DNA of 64,000 bases from Hoeflea marina (GCF_003182275.1 NZ_QGTR01000003.1:744001-808000); one strand, 5' to 3'; shown: positions 41,232 through 51,622, counted from the stretch's first letter. The notes: a model not told the origin generated them from the sequence alone. Made by a program: numbers and translations.

Positions 41232-43018
41232 CAGTCGCGCTCCACCGGAAGGTCGATGGTAAACCGGGCGCCGGCCCAGCTGCCCTCCTCGGAACCCGGC
41301 ATGTTTTCCGCCGTCAGGGTGCCGCCATGCGCCTCGATGATCTGGCGGCTGATCGACAGCCCAAGTCCGGAATTCTGGCCGAAATCCTCGGCGTCCGGAC
41401 GATCGGTGTAAAAGCGTTCGAACACCCGTTCGATGTTCTCGGCGCGAATGCCGGGACCGTTGTCCTCGATCGTGATGACAACCGAGTCCCCGGGGTGGGC
41501 AAGGCGGACCAGAATCCGACCGCCCGGGTCGGGAACGAAGGAGCGGGCGTTTTCGATCAGGTTGGTGATCACCTGGCCGAGCCTGAGATCGTGGCCCGAA
41601 ACCACGAAGCCCGTCTTGCCGGCCCCGCGGCGGTCGACCTTGAGCTCGATGGCGACCTCCTTGTGCCGGGTGCTGACCTGCCGGGCAATATCGACGAGCC
41701 CGGTGACCAGTTGCTGCAGGTCCACCTGGGCGCCGTCCTGGCGAGCCAGTTCGGCGTCCAGCCGGGAGGCGTCGGAAATGTCGCTGATCAGCCGGTCCAT
41801 GCGGCGGACATCGTGCTCGATGACCTCGAGCAGCCGCTTGCGCGCCGCATCCGTGCGGACCACCGGCAATGTCTCGACGGCGCTGCGAAGCGAGGTCAGC
41901 GGATTTTTCAGTTCGTGACTGACATCGGCGGCAAAGCTCTCGATCGAATCGATCCGGTCGTAGAGCGCCGTGGTCATTTCCCGCAGCGCGATCGACAGAT
42001 TGCCGATCTCGTCCTGACGGGCGGAGAAGTCGGGTATCTCCTCGCGCGCCTTGGCTCCGCGGCGAACCCGGATCGCCGCCGCCGACAGCCGCCGCAACGG
42101 CGTGGCGATCGTGCTTGCCAGCAACAGCGACAGGACGATCGTGACGGTCGAGGCGACGCCGAAGACCCGGAAGATCGCCATGCGCTCGGCATGCACGATC
42201 TTGTCGATGTCGCCGGCCTGGGTGGAGAGCAGCAGGACGCCGAGCACGGCGCGAAAGCGCTGGATCGGAACCGCCACCGAGACGATGAGCTCGCCCTGCT
42301 CGGTGACGCGCACCACGGCGCCGCGCCCGCCGGTCAGCGCATTCATAACCTCGGGATAGATCGAGCCGTCCGAACCGGGCGGCTCCCGGTAGACCGCCAG
42401 ATCTCGGCGCTGGAACAGGCGGTTGAACAGTCCGGTCACGATCTCGCTGATGCTGCGCGATTCGGGTTCTGCCGGCGGCAGGCCGAACCGCAGCACCTGA
42501 CCACTGGAATAGAGATAGCGCGAATCCAGCAGCAGGCTGGCATCGGCATCATAGATCCGGGCCCGGGTGCGGGTCGGCGATATCAGCCGCCGGAGCACCG
42601 GGGCCACCCGCTCGGGATTGATCGGAAATTCAAGGTTGTCGCTGTTGGCATTGGGCGAGATCGTCTCGCCGGCCTGAAGCTCGAGGAGTTTTTCCGGGTC
42701 GATGGTGATGGAATTGGTTTCCACCGAGGCCGAGGCGGCGATGGCGCCGGCGATGATCTCGCCCTGGGTGAGCAGGCTCTCGACCCGGGCATCGATCAGG
42801 CCCTCGCGGAACTGGTTGAGGTAGAGGATGCCCGACACCAGCACCAGAAGCGCGACCAGATTGAGGAACAGGATGCGGCGGGTCAGGCTCGAGAACAGGA
42901 TGTTGCCGAAGACCCGCCGGATCAGGGTCACGGGATGGCCGAGCCCGCGCCACTGCGCGCGGGCCGTCCGGCGGGCCGCATCACCCGCAGTGCCGCTCTC
43001 GTCTGTCTCAGCAACCAT
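41231..43018 (-). CDS. chvG: Sensor histidine kinase ChvG
   Basis: Membrane kinase sensing acidity and envelope state in rhizobia and Agrobacterium (ExoS in Sinorhizobium). Two transmembrane helices (about residues 42-66 and 265-290) flank a periplasmic domain. A HAMP linker follows, then the H-box FAADVSHELKNPLTSLRS and an ATPase domain with LIENARSF, EDNGPGI and GLGLSISRQ. 595 aa. It is 45 bp downstream of chvI and overlaps hprK by one base. Confidence 0.95.
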   Translation of the reverse strand: MVAETDESGTAGDAARRTARAQWRGLGHPVTLIRRVFGNILFSSLTRRILFLNLVALLVLVSGILYLNQFREGLIDARVESLLTQGEIIAGAIAASASVETNSITIDPEKLLELQAGETISPNANSDNLEFPINPERVAPVLRRLISPTRTRARIYDADASLLLDSRYLYSSGQVLRFGLPPAEPESRSISEIVTGLFNRLFQRRDLAVYREPPGSDGSIYPEVMNALTGGRGAVVRVTEQGELIVSVAVPIQRFRAVLGVLLLSTQAGDIDKIVHAERMAIFRVFGVASTVTIVLSLLLASTIATPLRRLSAAAIRVRRGAKAREEIPDFSARQDEIGNLSIALREMTTALYDRIDSIESFAADVSHELKNPLTSLRSAVETLPVVRTDAARKRLLEVIEHDVRRMDRLISDISDASRLDAELARQDGAQVDLQQLVTGLVDIARQVSTRHKEVAIELKVDRRGAGKTGFVVSGHDLRLGQVITNLIENARSFVPDPGGRILVRLAHPGDSVVITIEDNGPGIRAENIERVFERFYTDRPDAEDFGQNSGLGLSISRQIIEAHGGTLTAENMPGSEEGSWAGARFTIDLPVERD

Positions 43019-43063
43019 TGCGCCTGCTTGGTCCGATCCGGCCTGCCGCCCCTGCCGGCATCA

Positions 43064-43774
43064 TCAGGCGGCTTCGCGGAAGCGGTAGCCAACACCGTAG
43101 AGGGTCTCGATCATGTCGAAGTCATTGTCGACCATCTTGAACTTCTTGCGCAGCCGCTTGATGTGGCTGTCAATGGTACGGTCATCGACATAGACCTGCT
43201 CATCATAGGCGGCATCCATGAGCGCGTCACGGCTCTTGACCACACCGGGTCTCTGGGCGAGTGACTGCAGGATCAGGAATTCGGTCACCGTCAGCGTCAC
43301 GGGCTCATCCTGCCAGGTGCAGGTGTGCCGCTCCTGGTCCATCACCAGGTGGCCGCGCTCCAGCGACTTGGTCGGCGTGGTCGATGGGCGGCCGGCAGCC
43401 CCGGCCTCGCGGCTGGCCGCGCGCCGAAGCACCGCCTTGACGCGTTCGACCAGGAGCCGCTGCGAGAAGGGCTTGGTGATGAAATCGTCGGCTCCCATCT
43501 TCAGTCCGAAGAGTTCATCGATCTCCTCGTCCTTCGAGGTCAGGAAGATGACCGGGATGTCGGACTTCTGGCGCAGGCGCCGCAACAGCTCCATGCCGTC
43601 CATGCGCGGCATCTTGATATCGAAAATGGCAAGCTGGGGCGGCCGGGCGGTCAGACCGTCGAGTGCCGAGGCGCCATCCGTGTAGGTCTCGACACGATAT
43701 CCCTCGGCCTCCAATGCCATGGAAACCGATGTCAGGATATTGCGGTCGTCGTCGACGAGCGCGATTGTTTGCAT
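43064..43774 (-). CDS. chvI: Response regulator ChvI
   Basis: OmpR/PhoB-type regulator, 236 aa. Receiver domain at 1-120 with LVDDDRN, phospho-Asp in [13 protein letters not shown] and Lys in ITKPFSQ. The winged helix at the C terminus ends [10 protein letters not shown]. Start ATG 43774 ([12 protein letters not shown]) matches known ChvI proteins and has GGAGAA 8 nt upstream. First gene of the chvI-chvG-hprK unit and divergent from pckA. In rhizobia it controls succinoglycan, acid response and envelope genes. Confidence 0.96.
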   Translation of the reverse strand: MQTIALVDDDRNILTSVSMALEAEGYRVETYTDGASALDGLTARPPQLAIFDIKMPRMDGMELLRRLRQKSDIPVIFLTSKDEEIDELFGLKMGADDFITKPFSQRLLVERVKAVLRRAASREAGAAGRPSTTPTKSLERGHLVMDQERHTCTWQDEPVTLTVTEFLILQSLAQRPGVVKSRDALMDAAYDEQVYVDDRTIDSHIKRLRKKFKMVDNDFDMIETLYGVGYRFREAA

Positions 43775-44133
43775 AAGTTCATTCTCCATCATGAGCAGGC
43801 CAGACCTCTTGGAAGCGCCCCCGCCTTGATCCGCGTCGACGCCCCCGTGGACGCCCGCAGCGAATTCCCGCGACCCGTCCATGAGGATAAAGTAAGAACA
43901 AAATGTGGCACAGATTGCCGGCGCTGTCATTCGGCGTTTGAATCGGCGGCGGTGAAGGCTTCGGCACTGTGAGGCCGACTGAACCGATTGAATCAGACAC
44001 TTGGCTGTTTAAATCGATTAATATACTGATTTCATTGAGCATTCAACGGATTGGATGTTGTGTTTTCACTTTCTCGAACCTATGGTCCCGCGAAATCTCA
44101 CTGCACAGCCAGTGCAACGCAAGGGTATCGGAA
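43775..44133. other. Divergent regulatory region between chvI and pckA
   Basis: 359 bp without a gene. The chvI side is GC-rich. The segment 43975-44060 is markedly AT-rich and holds a LacI-like operator and likely promoter for pckA, described separately. Confidence 0.6.
44000..44027 (+). promoter_or_regulatory. Candidate pckA promoter with overlapping LacI-type operator
   Basis: CTTGGC (44000-44005) and TATACT (44022-44027) are separated by 16 bp. Between and over them lies TTTAAATCGATTAATA (44008-44023), an imperfect palindrome centred on CG, as bound by LacI-family repressors. A related ACCGATTGAA lies upstream at about 43983-43992. Rhizobial pckA genes are controlled by the LacI-family PckR, so this is a candidate PckR site. 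Confidence 0.42.
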
Positions 44134-45747
44134 ATGACGCAAGAGTTCGGGATTCGCAATTCGGAAGCGGGCATTGACCTCGCCGGCCTGACAAGAACGG
44201 GATCGGTGCGGTACAATTTCGGCGAAGCCGAGCTTGTGGAGCTGGCGGTTGCGCGCGGCGAGGTCAACCTGACCGCCCATGGCGCCGTGCGGGCATTGAC
44301 CGGCCAGCACACCGGCCGTTCGGCCAAGGACAAATACGTGGTCCGCGACGAGTCCACCGACGGCCAGATCTGGTGGGACAACAACAAGGCGATGTCGCCC
44401 GAGGCCTTCGACCTGCTGCACGCCGACATGATGGCGCACGCCGAGGGCCGCGACCTGTTCGTGCAGGACCTGGTCGGCGGCGCGGATGCCGAGCACGCGT
44501 TGCCGTCGCGCATCGTCACCGAATACGCCTGGCATGCCCTGTTCATCCGCAATCTTCTCATCCGACCGGAGCGCTCCGAACTCGCCGGATTTGTCCCCGA
44601 GCTGACAATCATCAACCTGCCGAGCTTCCGGGCCGATCCGCAACGTCACGGCTGTCGCAGCGAGACCGTGATCGCGGTCAATTTCAGCCGCGGCCTGGTG
44701 CTCATCGGCGGCACATCCTATGCCGGAGAAATGAAGAAATCAGTCTTCACCGTGCTCAACTACCTCCTGCCCTCGCGTGACGTCATGCCGATGCACTGCT
44801 CTGCCAATGTCGCGCCGGACGGCGCCTCGGCGGTGTTCTTCGGTCTCTCGGGCACGGGCAAGACGACGCTGTCAGCCGACCCGAAGCGCACGCTCGTCGG
44901 CGATGACGAGCATGGCTGGGGACCGGACGGCATCTTCAATTTCGAAGGCGGCTGCTATGCCAAGACCATCCGCCTGTCGCGGGAGGCTGAACCGGAGATC
45001 TTCGCCACCACGGAGAGATTCGGCACGGTGCTGGAGAATGTGGTGCTGGACGCAAACCGGATTCCCGATTTCAACGACGGCTCGCTGACAGAGAACACCC
45101 GCTGCGCCTATCCGCTGCATTTCATCCCCAACGCCAGCGACAGCGGCCGCGCCGGTCACCCGACCAACATCATCATGCTCACTGCCGACGCCTTCGGCGT
45201 CATGCCGCCGATCGCCAGGCTCACGCCGGAGCAGGCGATGTATCACTTCCTGTCGGGCTACACCGCCAAGGTCGCCGGCACCGAGAAGGGCGTGACCGAG
45301 CCGGAGGCAACGTTCTCCACCTGCTTCGGGGCGCCGTTCATGCCAAGGCACCCGTCCGAATACGGCAATCTGCTGCGCCGCTTCATCAACGATCACGGCG
45401 TCAACTGCTGGCTGGTCAACACCGGCTGGACTGGCGGCGCCTACGGCATCGGCCGGCGGATGCCGATCAAGGCGACACGGACCCTGCTGTCAGCGGCGCT
45501 TGACGGATCGCTCAGCGATGCCCGGTTCCGGATCGACGATAATTTCGGATTCTCCGTGCCAGTCGCTGTCGAGGGCGTCGACACGGCCATTCTCGATCCG
45601 CGGTCGACCTGGTCCGACAGCGCAGCCTACGACCGGGCGGCCGACCGGCTGGTCCAGATGTTCATCGCGAATTTCGCCAAGTTCGAGGCCCATGTCGACG
45701 GCGCCGTTCTCGATGCGGCACCTGCCTTCCGGATCGCGGCCGAATAG
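44134..45747 (+). CDS. pckA: Phosphoenolpyruvate carboxykinase (ATP)
   Basis: Gluconeogenic enzyme converting oxaloacetate and ATP to PEP. 537 aa, P-loop [11 protein letters not shown], the block LVGDDEHGW with the Mn/Mg site, the substrate-binding [13 protein letters not shown] and the [14 protein letters not shown] loop. ATG 44134 is selected by homology; the upstream part of the open frame is the AT-rich promoter. Divergent from chvI. Together with malate synthase and PHB depolymerase it supports growth on C2-C4 acids or stored carbon. Confidence 0.97.
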   Translation: MTQEFGIRNSEAGIDLAGLTRTGSVRYNFGEAELVELAVARGEVNLTAHGAVRALTGQHTGRSAKDKYVVRDESTDGQIWWDNNKAMSPEAFDLLHADMMAHAEGRDLFVQDLVGGADAEHALPSRIVTEYAWHALFIRNLLIRPERSELAGFVPELTIINLPSFRADPQRHGCRSETVIAVNFSRGLVLIGGTSYAGEMKKSVFTVLNYLLPSRDVMPMHCSANVAPDGASAVFFGLSGTGKTTLSADPKRTLVGDDEHGWGPDGIFNFEGGCYAKTIRLSREAEPEIFATTERFGTVLENVVLDANRIPDFNDGSLTENTRCAYPLHFIPNASDSGRAGHPTNIIMLTADAFGVMPPIARLTPEQAMYHFLSGYTAKVAGTEKGVTEPEATFSTCFGAPFMPRHPSEYGNLLRRFINDHGVNCWLVNTGWTGGAYGIGRRMPIKATRTLLSAALDGSLSDARFRIDDNFGFSVPVAVEGVDTAILDPRSTWSDSAAYDRAADRLVQMFIANFAKFEAHVDGAVLDAAPAFRIAAE

Positions 45748-45775
45748 CCGGCCAATCCGGCGGCAAGCGGTTTTG

Positions 45776-45802
45776 CAGGCCCCGTTGACCGGACGGGGCC
45801 TG
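45776..45802 (+). terminator. Stem-loop after pckA
   Basis: A perfect 10-bp stem CAGGCCCCGT ... ACGGGGCCTG with a 7-nt loop, 29 bp after the stop codon. There is no T tract, so it may be a 3'-end protector or a weak terminator. Confidence 0.55.
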
Positions 45803-45952
45803 TCGCGCATCCTAGGGCGAGACGTCCCGATTCAGGCACAGCCGCTCCCCATGACCGTTGCACCACCAGTCCGATCATCGCCCGCCTGCCGGATTTCCCC
45901 TGGCGGGACAGCCGTGCGCGGGCGACGGCCAGCCGGAACCCGGATCTAGACC

Positions 45953-46387
45953 ATGGCCTCCGCTCCGCTTCACGCCGCCCGCGGGATCGTCATCGCCGGC
46001 TGGGAACTCGACGAGAGCTTCATCCGCGCCTCCGGTCCCGGCGGACAGAACGTCAACAAGGTGTCGACCGCCGTCCAGTTGCGGTTCGATATCCGCAATT
46101 CCCCCTCGCTGCCGGAGCGGGTGAAGACCAACGCGATCCGCCTCGGCGGCAGCCGGGTGTCGAAGGAGGGCGCGATCATCATCGAGGCCAACCGGTTCCG
46201 CACCCAGGAGCGAAACCGGGCCGACGCCCGCGCCCGGTTGCTTGAACTGATCGACGAGGCCTCGGAGCCGCCGCCGCCGCCGCGGCGGAAGACCAGGCCC
46301 GGGCGGGGCGCGATCGAGCGGCGGCTCACATCCAAGGCGGGCCGCGGCCAGCTCAAGAGAACCCGCGGCAAGGTGAGCGAGGAGTGA
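45953..46387 (+). CDS. arfB: Alternative ribosome-rescue factor ArfB (YaeJ)
   Basis: Peptidyl-tRNA hydrolase that frees ribosomes stalled on broken mRNA. The release-factor core has the catalytic SGPGGQNVNKVSTAVQLRF at about residues 25-43. A basic, flexible tail (Lys/Arg-rich, GAIERRLTSKAGRGQLKR) follows, which family members insert into the empty mRNA channel. 144 aa is the normal length. Stands alone between pckA and the LysM gene. Confidence 0.94.
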   Translation: MASAPLHAARGIVIAGWELDESFIRASGPGGQNVNKVSTAVQLRFDIRNSPSLPERVKTNAIRLGGSRVSKEGAIIIEANRFRTQERNRADARARLLELIDEASEPPPPPRRKTRPGRGAIERRLTSKAGRGQLKRTRGKVSEE

Positions 46388-46471
46388 TGTCCGGTCCCAG
46401 GCCTCACAAATCGGGTTTGCAAGCCCCGGCGCCCGTGCTTTAGTCGGGCGCGGTTCAACAGGAGAGTCTCC

Positions 46472-46984
46472 ATGGGTATCTACGACTTCATCAAATCGGC
46501 CGGCAAGAAGCTTGGCCTGGGCGGCGATGACGAGCCGGACGCCGAGGCCATCAAGAAGGAACTGGACTCGCACAAGCTCGGAACCGAGAAGATCGACGTC
46601 AGCGTCGACGGCGACAAGGTAACCCTGCGCGGCGTGGTCAAGGATCAGTCGATCTTCGAGAAGGCGATCGTCGCCGTCGGCAACACGCTCGGCATCTCCA
46701 TGGTGGAGGCGGCCGAGCTGAAGGTGATGGTGCCCGATTCCGGCCTCTCGCTCGATTCCGCCGACATGACGGAACTGGTCAAGGCATCCACCGCGGCGGT
46801 GGAACCCCGTTTCCACACCGTCAAGAAGGGCGACAATCTGTGGAAGATCGCCGAGGCAGCCTACGGCAAGGGCAAGGGCAGCAAGCACACGGTCATCTTC
46901 GAGGCCAACCGGCCGATGCTCTCCCACCCCGACAAGATCTATCCGGGTCAGGTGCTGCGGATTCCGGAGCTGGAGACCGCCTGA
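46472..46984 (+). CDS. kbp: BON-LysM protein (YgaU/Kbp-like)
   Basis: A 170-residue protein with an N-terminal BON domain (about 25-95) and a C-terminal LysM domain (about 112-168: FHTVKKGDNLWKIAEAAYG ... YPGQVLRIPE). The layout matches E. coli YgaU/Kbp, a K+-binding protein induced by osmotic stress. There is no signal peptide, as in Kbp. The ribosome-binding site AGGAGAG lies upstream of ATG 46472. It may share a transcript with alkB 26 bp downstream. Confidence 0.88.
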   Translation: MGIYDFIKSAGKKLGLGGDDEPDAEAIKKELDSHKLGTEKIDVSVDGDKVTLRGVVKDQSIFEKAIVAVGNTLGISMVEAAELKVMVPDSGLSLDSADMTELVKASTAAVEPRFHTVKKGDNLWKIAEAAYGKGKGSKHTVIFEANRPMLSHPDKIYPGQVLRIPELETA

Positions 46985-47010
46985 GCACCGCCGATCCCGG
47001 GAGTGAAGCG

Positions 47011-47622
47011 ATGATGGTCTTGCCGAAAGGCGTTCGCCATATTCCCGGGCGGCTCGACCGCCCGGGCCAGCAGGCGCTCGTCGACGACATCAGGGCGGTG
47101 GTCGAGGCGGCGCCGCTGTTCCGGCCGGAAATGCCCAGAACCGGAAAGCCCTTCAGTGTGAGGATGACCAATTGCGGTTCACTCGGCTGGGTCGCCGACA
47201 AGGGTGGGTATCGCTACCAGGCAAACCATCCGGTCACCGGTGAGCCCTGGCCGGCGATTCCCGATCGGCTGCTGCAGATCTGGCGCGAATTCTCCGGCTA
47301 CGACTTTCCGCCGGAAGCCTGCCTGGTCAATTTCTATGAGGCAGGCGCTCGCATGGGGCTGCACCAGGACCGCGACGAGCAGGACTTCGACGCACCCGTG
47401 CTCTCCGTGTCGCTCGGGGATGCCTGCCTGTTTCGCATCGGCGAGGCCAGCCGGTCCGGACCCACCCGGTCATTCCGGCTGGAAAGCGGCGACATCGTCG
47501 TGCTTGGCGGCGAAGGCCGGCTGGCCTTCCACGGCGTCGACAAGATCTATCCGATGACCTCGACGCTGCTGAAGAACGGCGGCCGGATCAACCTGACCCT
47601 GCGGCGCGTGACCCGGCCGTAG
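47011..47622 (+). CDS. alkB: Alpha-ketoglutarate-dependent dioxygenase AlkB
   Basis: Fe(II)/2-oxoglutarate enzyme that removes alkyl groups from DNA or RNA bases. 203 aa. The iron facial triad is in LHQDRDE (His, Asp) and AFHGVDKI (His). The 2-oxoglutarate arginine is in NLTLRRV, and NFYEAGARMGLHQD is the typical run-in. ATG 47011 (or the adjacent ATG 47014). The longer frame from 46840 runs inside the LysM gene and is not coding. No ada gene is close. Confidence 0.93.
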   Translation: MMVLPKGVRHIPGRLDRPGQQALVDDIRAVVEAAPLFRPEMPRTGKPFSVRMTNCGSLGWVADKGGYRYQANHPVTGEPWPAIPDRLLQIWREFSGYDFPPEACLVNFYEAGARMGLHQDRDEQDFDAPVLSVSLGDACLFRIGEASRSGPTRSFRLESGDIVVLGGEGRLAFHGVDKIYPMTSTLLKNGGRINLTLRRVTRP

Positions 47623-47751
47623 AGCACTTTCCCGTTCTGCAAGATCGGAGAGGCGCTCAGGACTGTCGGTCGGTCGCGGCGTCCCGCGGACCCGATCATC
47701 TCGCCCGGACATCTTAACCCGTCCCCTGACCGTGGCCTCGCCGGCACGGCA

Positions 47752-48738
47752 TCAGAGCTTGCGCAGCGCGACCTGCTCGATGAGGTGGTCGGGTCCCTTG
47801 CGCAGGATCAGGTCGGCGCGCGGCCGCGTCGGCAGGATGTTCTGATGCAGGTTGCGCAGGTTGATGGTCTGCCACAGGTTCTCGGCGATGGCGCGCGCCG
47901 CCTCCTCCTTGATCGCCGCATAGCGATGGAAGAACGAATCCGGATTGCGGAACGCGGTGTCCCTCAACCGCATGAAGCGATCGACATACCAGGTGTGGAT
48001 GTCTGCCTCGTCGGCGTCGATGTAGATCGAGAAATCGAAGAAGTCCGAGACGAAGGGGACAATCTTGCCGCCCTCCGGCAGATCCCGGACCTGCAGCACA
48101 TTGATGCCCTCGAAAATGAGGATGTCGGGCCGGTCCACCACCTGGAACTCGCCCGGCAGCACGTCGTAGGTCATGTGCGAATAGCAGGGCGCACTGACAT
48201 TGGGCCGGCCGGCCTTGATGTCGGACAGAAAGCGCAGCACGGTGCCGACATCGTAGCTTTCCGGGAAGCCCTTGCGGTCCATCAGATTCTCGCGCCGCAG
48301 CACCTCGTTGGGGTAGAGGAAGCCGTCGGTGGTCACCAGATCCACTTTCGGGCTGGCCGGCCAGCGCTTCAGCAGTTCCGCCAGCACACGGGCGGTGGTG
48401 GACTTGCCCACTGCCACCGAACCGGCGATGCCGATGATGAACGGCGTCTTGGAGACATCGGACAGGTTGAGGAAGCGCTTGCGCTGCTCGAACAGCATCT
48501 GCGAGGATTCGACATGCGCCGACAGCAGTCGCGACAGCGACAGATAGATGCGCCGGACCTCGTCGAGATCGACCGGATCATTGAGCGACCTCAGGCGGCG
48601 GACTTCGTCCTCGGTCAGCGTCATGGGCGTGTCGGCGCGGAACCCGGCCCAGTTCTCCGTGGTGAAGAATCGGTAGGGTGAAAAATCGTCGCCGCGAAAG
48701 TGATCCAGTGCGGCCGGCGCGTTGTTCATCTGGTCCAT
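47752..48738 (-). CDS. coaA: Pantothenate kinase, type I
   Basis: First step of coenzyme A synthesis. 328 aa with P-loop [33 protein letters not shown] and FEGINVLQV. The start is uncertain: ATG 48738, ATG 48729 or a TTG at 48744. It is the last gene of the his operon, directly after hisE, an arrangement frequent in rhizobia although the pathways are unrelated. Confidence 0.95.
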   Translation of the reverse strand: MDQMNNAPAALDHFRGDDFSPYRFFTTENWAGFRADTPMTLTEDEVRRLRSLNDPVDLDEVRRIYLSLSRLLSAHVESSQMLFEQRKRFLNLSDVSKTPFIIGIAGSVAVGKSTTARVLAELLKRWPASPKVDLVTTDGFLYPNEVLRRENLMDRKGFPESYDVGTVLRFLSDIKAGRPNVSAPCYSHMTYDVLPGEFQVVDRPDILIFEGINVLQVRDLPEGGKIVPFVSDFFDFSIYIDADEADIHTWYVDRFMRLRDTAFRNPDSFFHRYAAIKEEAARAIAENLWQTINLRNLHQNILPTRPRADLILRKGPDHLIEQVALRKL

Positions 48739-48740
48739 AC

Positions 48741-49064
48741 TCAATCCGATCGTCGGGCCGCCTTCTCCGCAAGTCCCGATTGCGCCGTCCGCGCCTCAAG
48801 TTCGGCCAGCACGTCGGCCAGCGGAATGTCCGCCACCCTTAACACGACCAGCAGGTGAAAGAGAAGATCGGCCGATTCCAGCACAAGGGCCGGGCGGTCG
48901 CCCGTGACCGCGGCAATGACGGTCTCGACCGCCTCCTCGCCGAGCTTCTTCGACGCCTTTGCCATCCCGCCCGCCACCAGCCTGGCGGTCCAGGACTGGG
49001 TCGGGTCGGCTTGCGCCCGCTCGGCGACAATGCGCTCAAGGTCTTCAAGTCGGAAATCTGTCAT
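48741..49064 (-). CDS. hisE: Phosphoribosyl-ATP diphosphatase
   Basis: Second step of histidine synthesis. 107 aa, MazG-like fold, with [17 protein letters not shown] holding the metal-binding Glu residues and [16 protein letters not shown] 49064 by homology. Its stop lies 2 bp from the coaA ATG. Confidence 0.95.
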   Translation of the reverse strand: MTDFRLEDLERIVAERAQADPTQSWTARLVAGGMAKASKKLGEEAVETVIAAVTGDRPALVLESADLLFHLLVVLRVADIPLADVLAELEARTAQSGLAEKAARRSD

Positions 49065-49086
49065 TGCTGCTGCTCCGCCATCCGCA

Positions 49087-49863
49087 TCATGCCAAGCGGA
49101 CCGCCAGGCCGGCTGCGGCCATGTGCTTCTTGGCCTCGAGGATTGTATAGGTCCCGAAATGAAAGATCGAGGCGGCCAGCACCGCGGTGGCATGACCGTC
49201 GCGGATTCCCGCGACCAGATGATCGAGGGTACCGACACCGCCCGAGGCGATCACGGGCGCCCGGATGGCATCGGCGACGGCGCGCGTGAGCGCGATGTCA
49301 TAGCCGGCCTTGGTGCCGTCGCGGTCCATCGAGGTGAGCAGGATCTCGCCGGCGCCGAGCGCCACGACCCGATCGGCGAACTCGATCGCGTCTATGCCCG
49401 TGGGCGTTCGGCCGCCATGGGTGAAGATCTCCCAGCGTTCGGACTCGCCCGGACGCGAGACCTTCTTGGCGTCGATGGCGACGACGATGCACTGATTGCC
49501 GAACTTGTCGGCCGCCTCGGCGACGAAATCCGGATTGCTGACGGCCGCGGTGTTGATCGAGACCTTGTCGGCACCGGCGAGCAGGAGCTTGCGGATGTCG
49601 CCGACGGCCCGGACGCCGCCGCCGACGGTCAGCGGCATGAAGCACTGGTCGGCGGTGCGGGCGATGACATCGAAGATCGTCTCGCGGTTGTCGGATGACG
49701 CGGTGATGTCGAGGAAGCACAGTTCGTCGGCGCCGGCCACGTCATAGGCGCGCGCCGCCTCGACCGGGTCGCCGGCATCGACGAGATCGACGAAATTGAC
49801 GCCCTTGACGACACGGCCGTCCTTGACGTCGAGACAGGGGATGACGCGGGACTTGAGAGTCAT
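49087..49863 (-). CDS. hisF: Imidazole glycerol phosphate synthase cyclase subunit
   Basis: TIM-barrel cyclase that works with HisH. 258 aa with [17 protein letters not shown] (catalytic Asp12), [24 protein letters not shown] (second catalytic Asp) and [14 protein letters not shown] 49863 overlaps the preceding small membrane protein gene by 4 bp. Confidence 0.97.
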   Translation of the reverse strand: MTLKSRVIPCLDVKDGRVVKGVNFVDLVDAGDPVEAARAYDVAGADELCFLDITASSDNRETIFDVIARTADQCFMPLTVGGGVRAVGDIRKLLLAGADKVSINTAAVSNPDFVAEAADKFGNQCIVVAIDAKKVSRPGESERWEIFTHGGRTPTGIDAIEFADRVVALGAGEILLTSMDRDGTKAGYDIALTRAVADAIRAPVIASGGVGTLDHLVAGIRDGHATAVLAASIFHFGTYTILEAKKHMAAAGLAVRLA

Positions 49864-50198
49864 TGAGCCGGATTCCTTCCTTGTCGGCGCATCACCAGTC
49901 CGAGGACCAGGACGATGAGCCATACCGCCAGCGCGGCCGCCCCGGCGGGGACCGTGAAAAACATGAACCAGCCGGCCACGAACATGATGGCCAGCGTCTC
50001 GCCGTGATCGACGCCGGCGATGACGCAGGGGTGGACGCCGCCCTCGTTGAGCACGCAGTCATTGGCCGCGGCGATCCAGCTCGACAGCAGCACAGACAGC
50101 AGGGGGGCCGTGGCAAACAGGATGATGACGACCAGCAGCACCGACATGAGCGCGGCAAAGCCGCGCCGGCGTCGCGGCGTCTGCGCGGCGGCGATCAT
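49860..50198 (-). CDS. Small membrane protein of unknown function within the his operon
   Basis: A 112-residue protein with a basic N terminus (TPRRRRG) and two strong hydrophobic segments (about 14-42 and 70-100). They are joined by a loop containing two Cys ([18 protein letters not shown]) and a His-Gly (DHGET), which could be periplasmic and disulfide-linked. Four-base overlaps with hisA upstream and hisF downstream show it is a real, translationally coupled gene. I do not recognise the family, and nothing links it to histidine synthesis by sequence. Confidence 0.75.
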   Translation of the reverse strand: MIAAAQTPRRRRGFAALMSVLLVVIILFATAPLLSVLLSSWIAAANDCVLNEGGVHPCVIAGVDHGETLAIMFVAGWFMFFTVPAGAAALAVWLIVLVLGLVMRRQGRNPAQ

Positions 50199-50941
50199 CG
50201 TTGCGCATCCGCCTTGAGAAGCGCCAGCGCCTCAGCCGGGTCGATGCGTCCGTCATAGAGCGCCCGGCCCGAGATCACGCCTTCCAGCCGGGCTGCATCC
50301 GGCATCGTCATGCGCACGATGTCGGCCATGGACGCCAGCCCGCCCGACGCGATGACAGGGATGGAGACCGCCTCGGCGAGATCGATGGTCGCGTCCCAGT
50401 TGATGCCGGAGAGCACGCCGTCGCGATCGATGTCGGTGTAGATGATGGCGGCAACGCCGGCGCCCTCGAACTTCCGCGCCAGCTCGATGACGTCGAGTTC
50501 GGAGGCTTCGGCCCAGCCCTCGACGGCAACCTTGCCGCCCTTGGCATCGATGCCGACGGCGATCCGGCCGGGGAACAGCCTGCAGGCCTGCCTGACGAGC
50601 TCCGGATCGCGCACCGCGACGGTGCCCAGAATGACGCGGGCGAGGCCCCTGGAAAGCCAGCTTTCGATATGGGCGAGCGTGCGGATGCCGCCGCCGAGCT
50701 GCACCGGGTTGGCGGTCGCCGCGAGAATGGCCTCGACCGCTCCTCCGTTGACCGACTGGCCCTCGAAGGCTCCGTTGAGATCGACCACATGCAGCCAGTC
50801 GAAGCCCTGCTCCTCGAAGGCCCGCGCCTGGGCGGCGGGATCGTCGTTGTAGACGGTGGCGGTGGCCATGTCGCCGAGCTTCAGCCGCACGCACTGGCCG
50901 TCCTTCAGATCGATAGCGGGAAAGAGGATCTTGCTCGTCAT
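50195..50941 (-). CDS. hisA: ProFAR isomerase (phosphoribosylformimino-5-aminoimidazole carboxamide ribotide isomerase)
   Basis: Fourth step of histidine synthesis. 248 aa, TIM barrel with [14 protein letters not shown] (catalytic Asp), QLGGGIRTL and [12 protein letters not shown] (second catalytic Asp), and [14 protein letters not shown] 50941 follows the hisH stop by 25 bp. Confidence 0.97.
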   Translation of the reverse strand: MTSKILFPAIDLKDGQCVRLKLGDMATATVYNDDPAAQARAFEEQGFDWLHVVDLNGAFEGQSVNGGAVEAILAATANPVQLGGGIRTLAHIESWLSRGLARVILGTVAVRDPELVRQACRLFPGRIAVGIDAKGGKVAVEGWAEASELDVIELARKFEGAGVAAIIYTDIDRDGVLSGINWDATIDLAEAVSIPVIASGGLASMADIVRMTMPDAARLEGVISGRALYDGRIDPAEALALLKADAQR

Positions 50942-50966
50942 GGGAATGTCACCGTCCCGTTCATCG

Positions 50967-51617
50967 TCATGGCTTCCAACGGAGAAAATTGGCAATCAGC
51001 GCCAGGCCCAGCGTCTGGCTCTTCTCCGGGTGAAACTGGGTGCCGGCCCGGTTGCCGCTGACCACCGCCGCCGTCACCGGGCCGCCGTAGTCGGTTCGCG
51101 CCAGAACGTCGTCGGCGGACGCGGCCTTGAGATGATAGGAATGCACGAAATAGGCGTGCAGCCCGTCCGGGCCGGTGGGGATGCCATCGAACAGCGGGTG
51201 CGGGCGCGCCAGGTCCAGGGTGTTCCAGCCGATCTGCGGAATCTTCAGCGCCGGATCGTCGGGCGTGATCTCGACGACATCGCCGCCGATCCAGTCGAAT
51301 CCCGGCGACACCGTCTTTTCCAGCCCCCGCGTCGACATCAGCTGCATGCCGACGCAGATGCCGAGAAAAGGCCTCGCCCTGGTCTCGACCACCTCGCGCA
51401 AGGCTTCGTGCATGCCGGGCACTGCGTCCAGGCCGGCGAGACAATCCGCATAGGCGCCAACTCCGGGCAGCACCACCCGGTCGCAGCCGGCGACCAGATC
51501 CGCATCCGCCGTCAGGAGAATGTCGGCGGCGATCCCGGCCTCGCGAGCGGCGCGCTCGAAGGCCTTGGTGGCGGAGCGGAGATTGCCCGAGCCGTAATCG
51601 ATGATGGCGACCTGCAT
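50967..51617 (-). CDS. hisH: Imidazole glycerol phosphate synthase glutaminase subunit
   Basis: Class I glutamine amidotransferase that supplies ammonia to HisF. 216 aa, with [13 protein letters not shown], the nucleophile Cys in GICVGMQLM, and the His-Glu pair in [13 protein letters not shown] 51617 is preferred; an upstream ATG at 51638 would overlap the DUF2628 gene. Confidence 0.96.
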   Translation of the reverse strand: MQVAIIDYGSGNLRSATKAFERAAREAGIAADILLTADADLVAGCDRVVLPGVGAYADCLAGLDAVPGMHEALREVVETRARPFLGICVGMQLMSTRGLEKTVSPGFDWIGGDVVEITPDDPALKIPQIGWNTLDLARPHPLFDGIPTGPDGLHAYFVHSYHLKAASADDVLARTDYGGPVTAAVVSGNRAGTQFHPEKSQTLGLALIANFLRWKP

Positions 51618-51622
51618 CGGCC

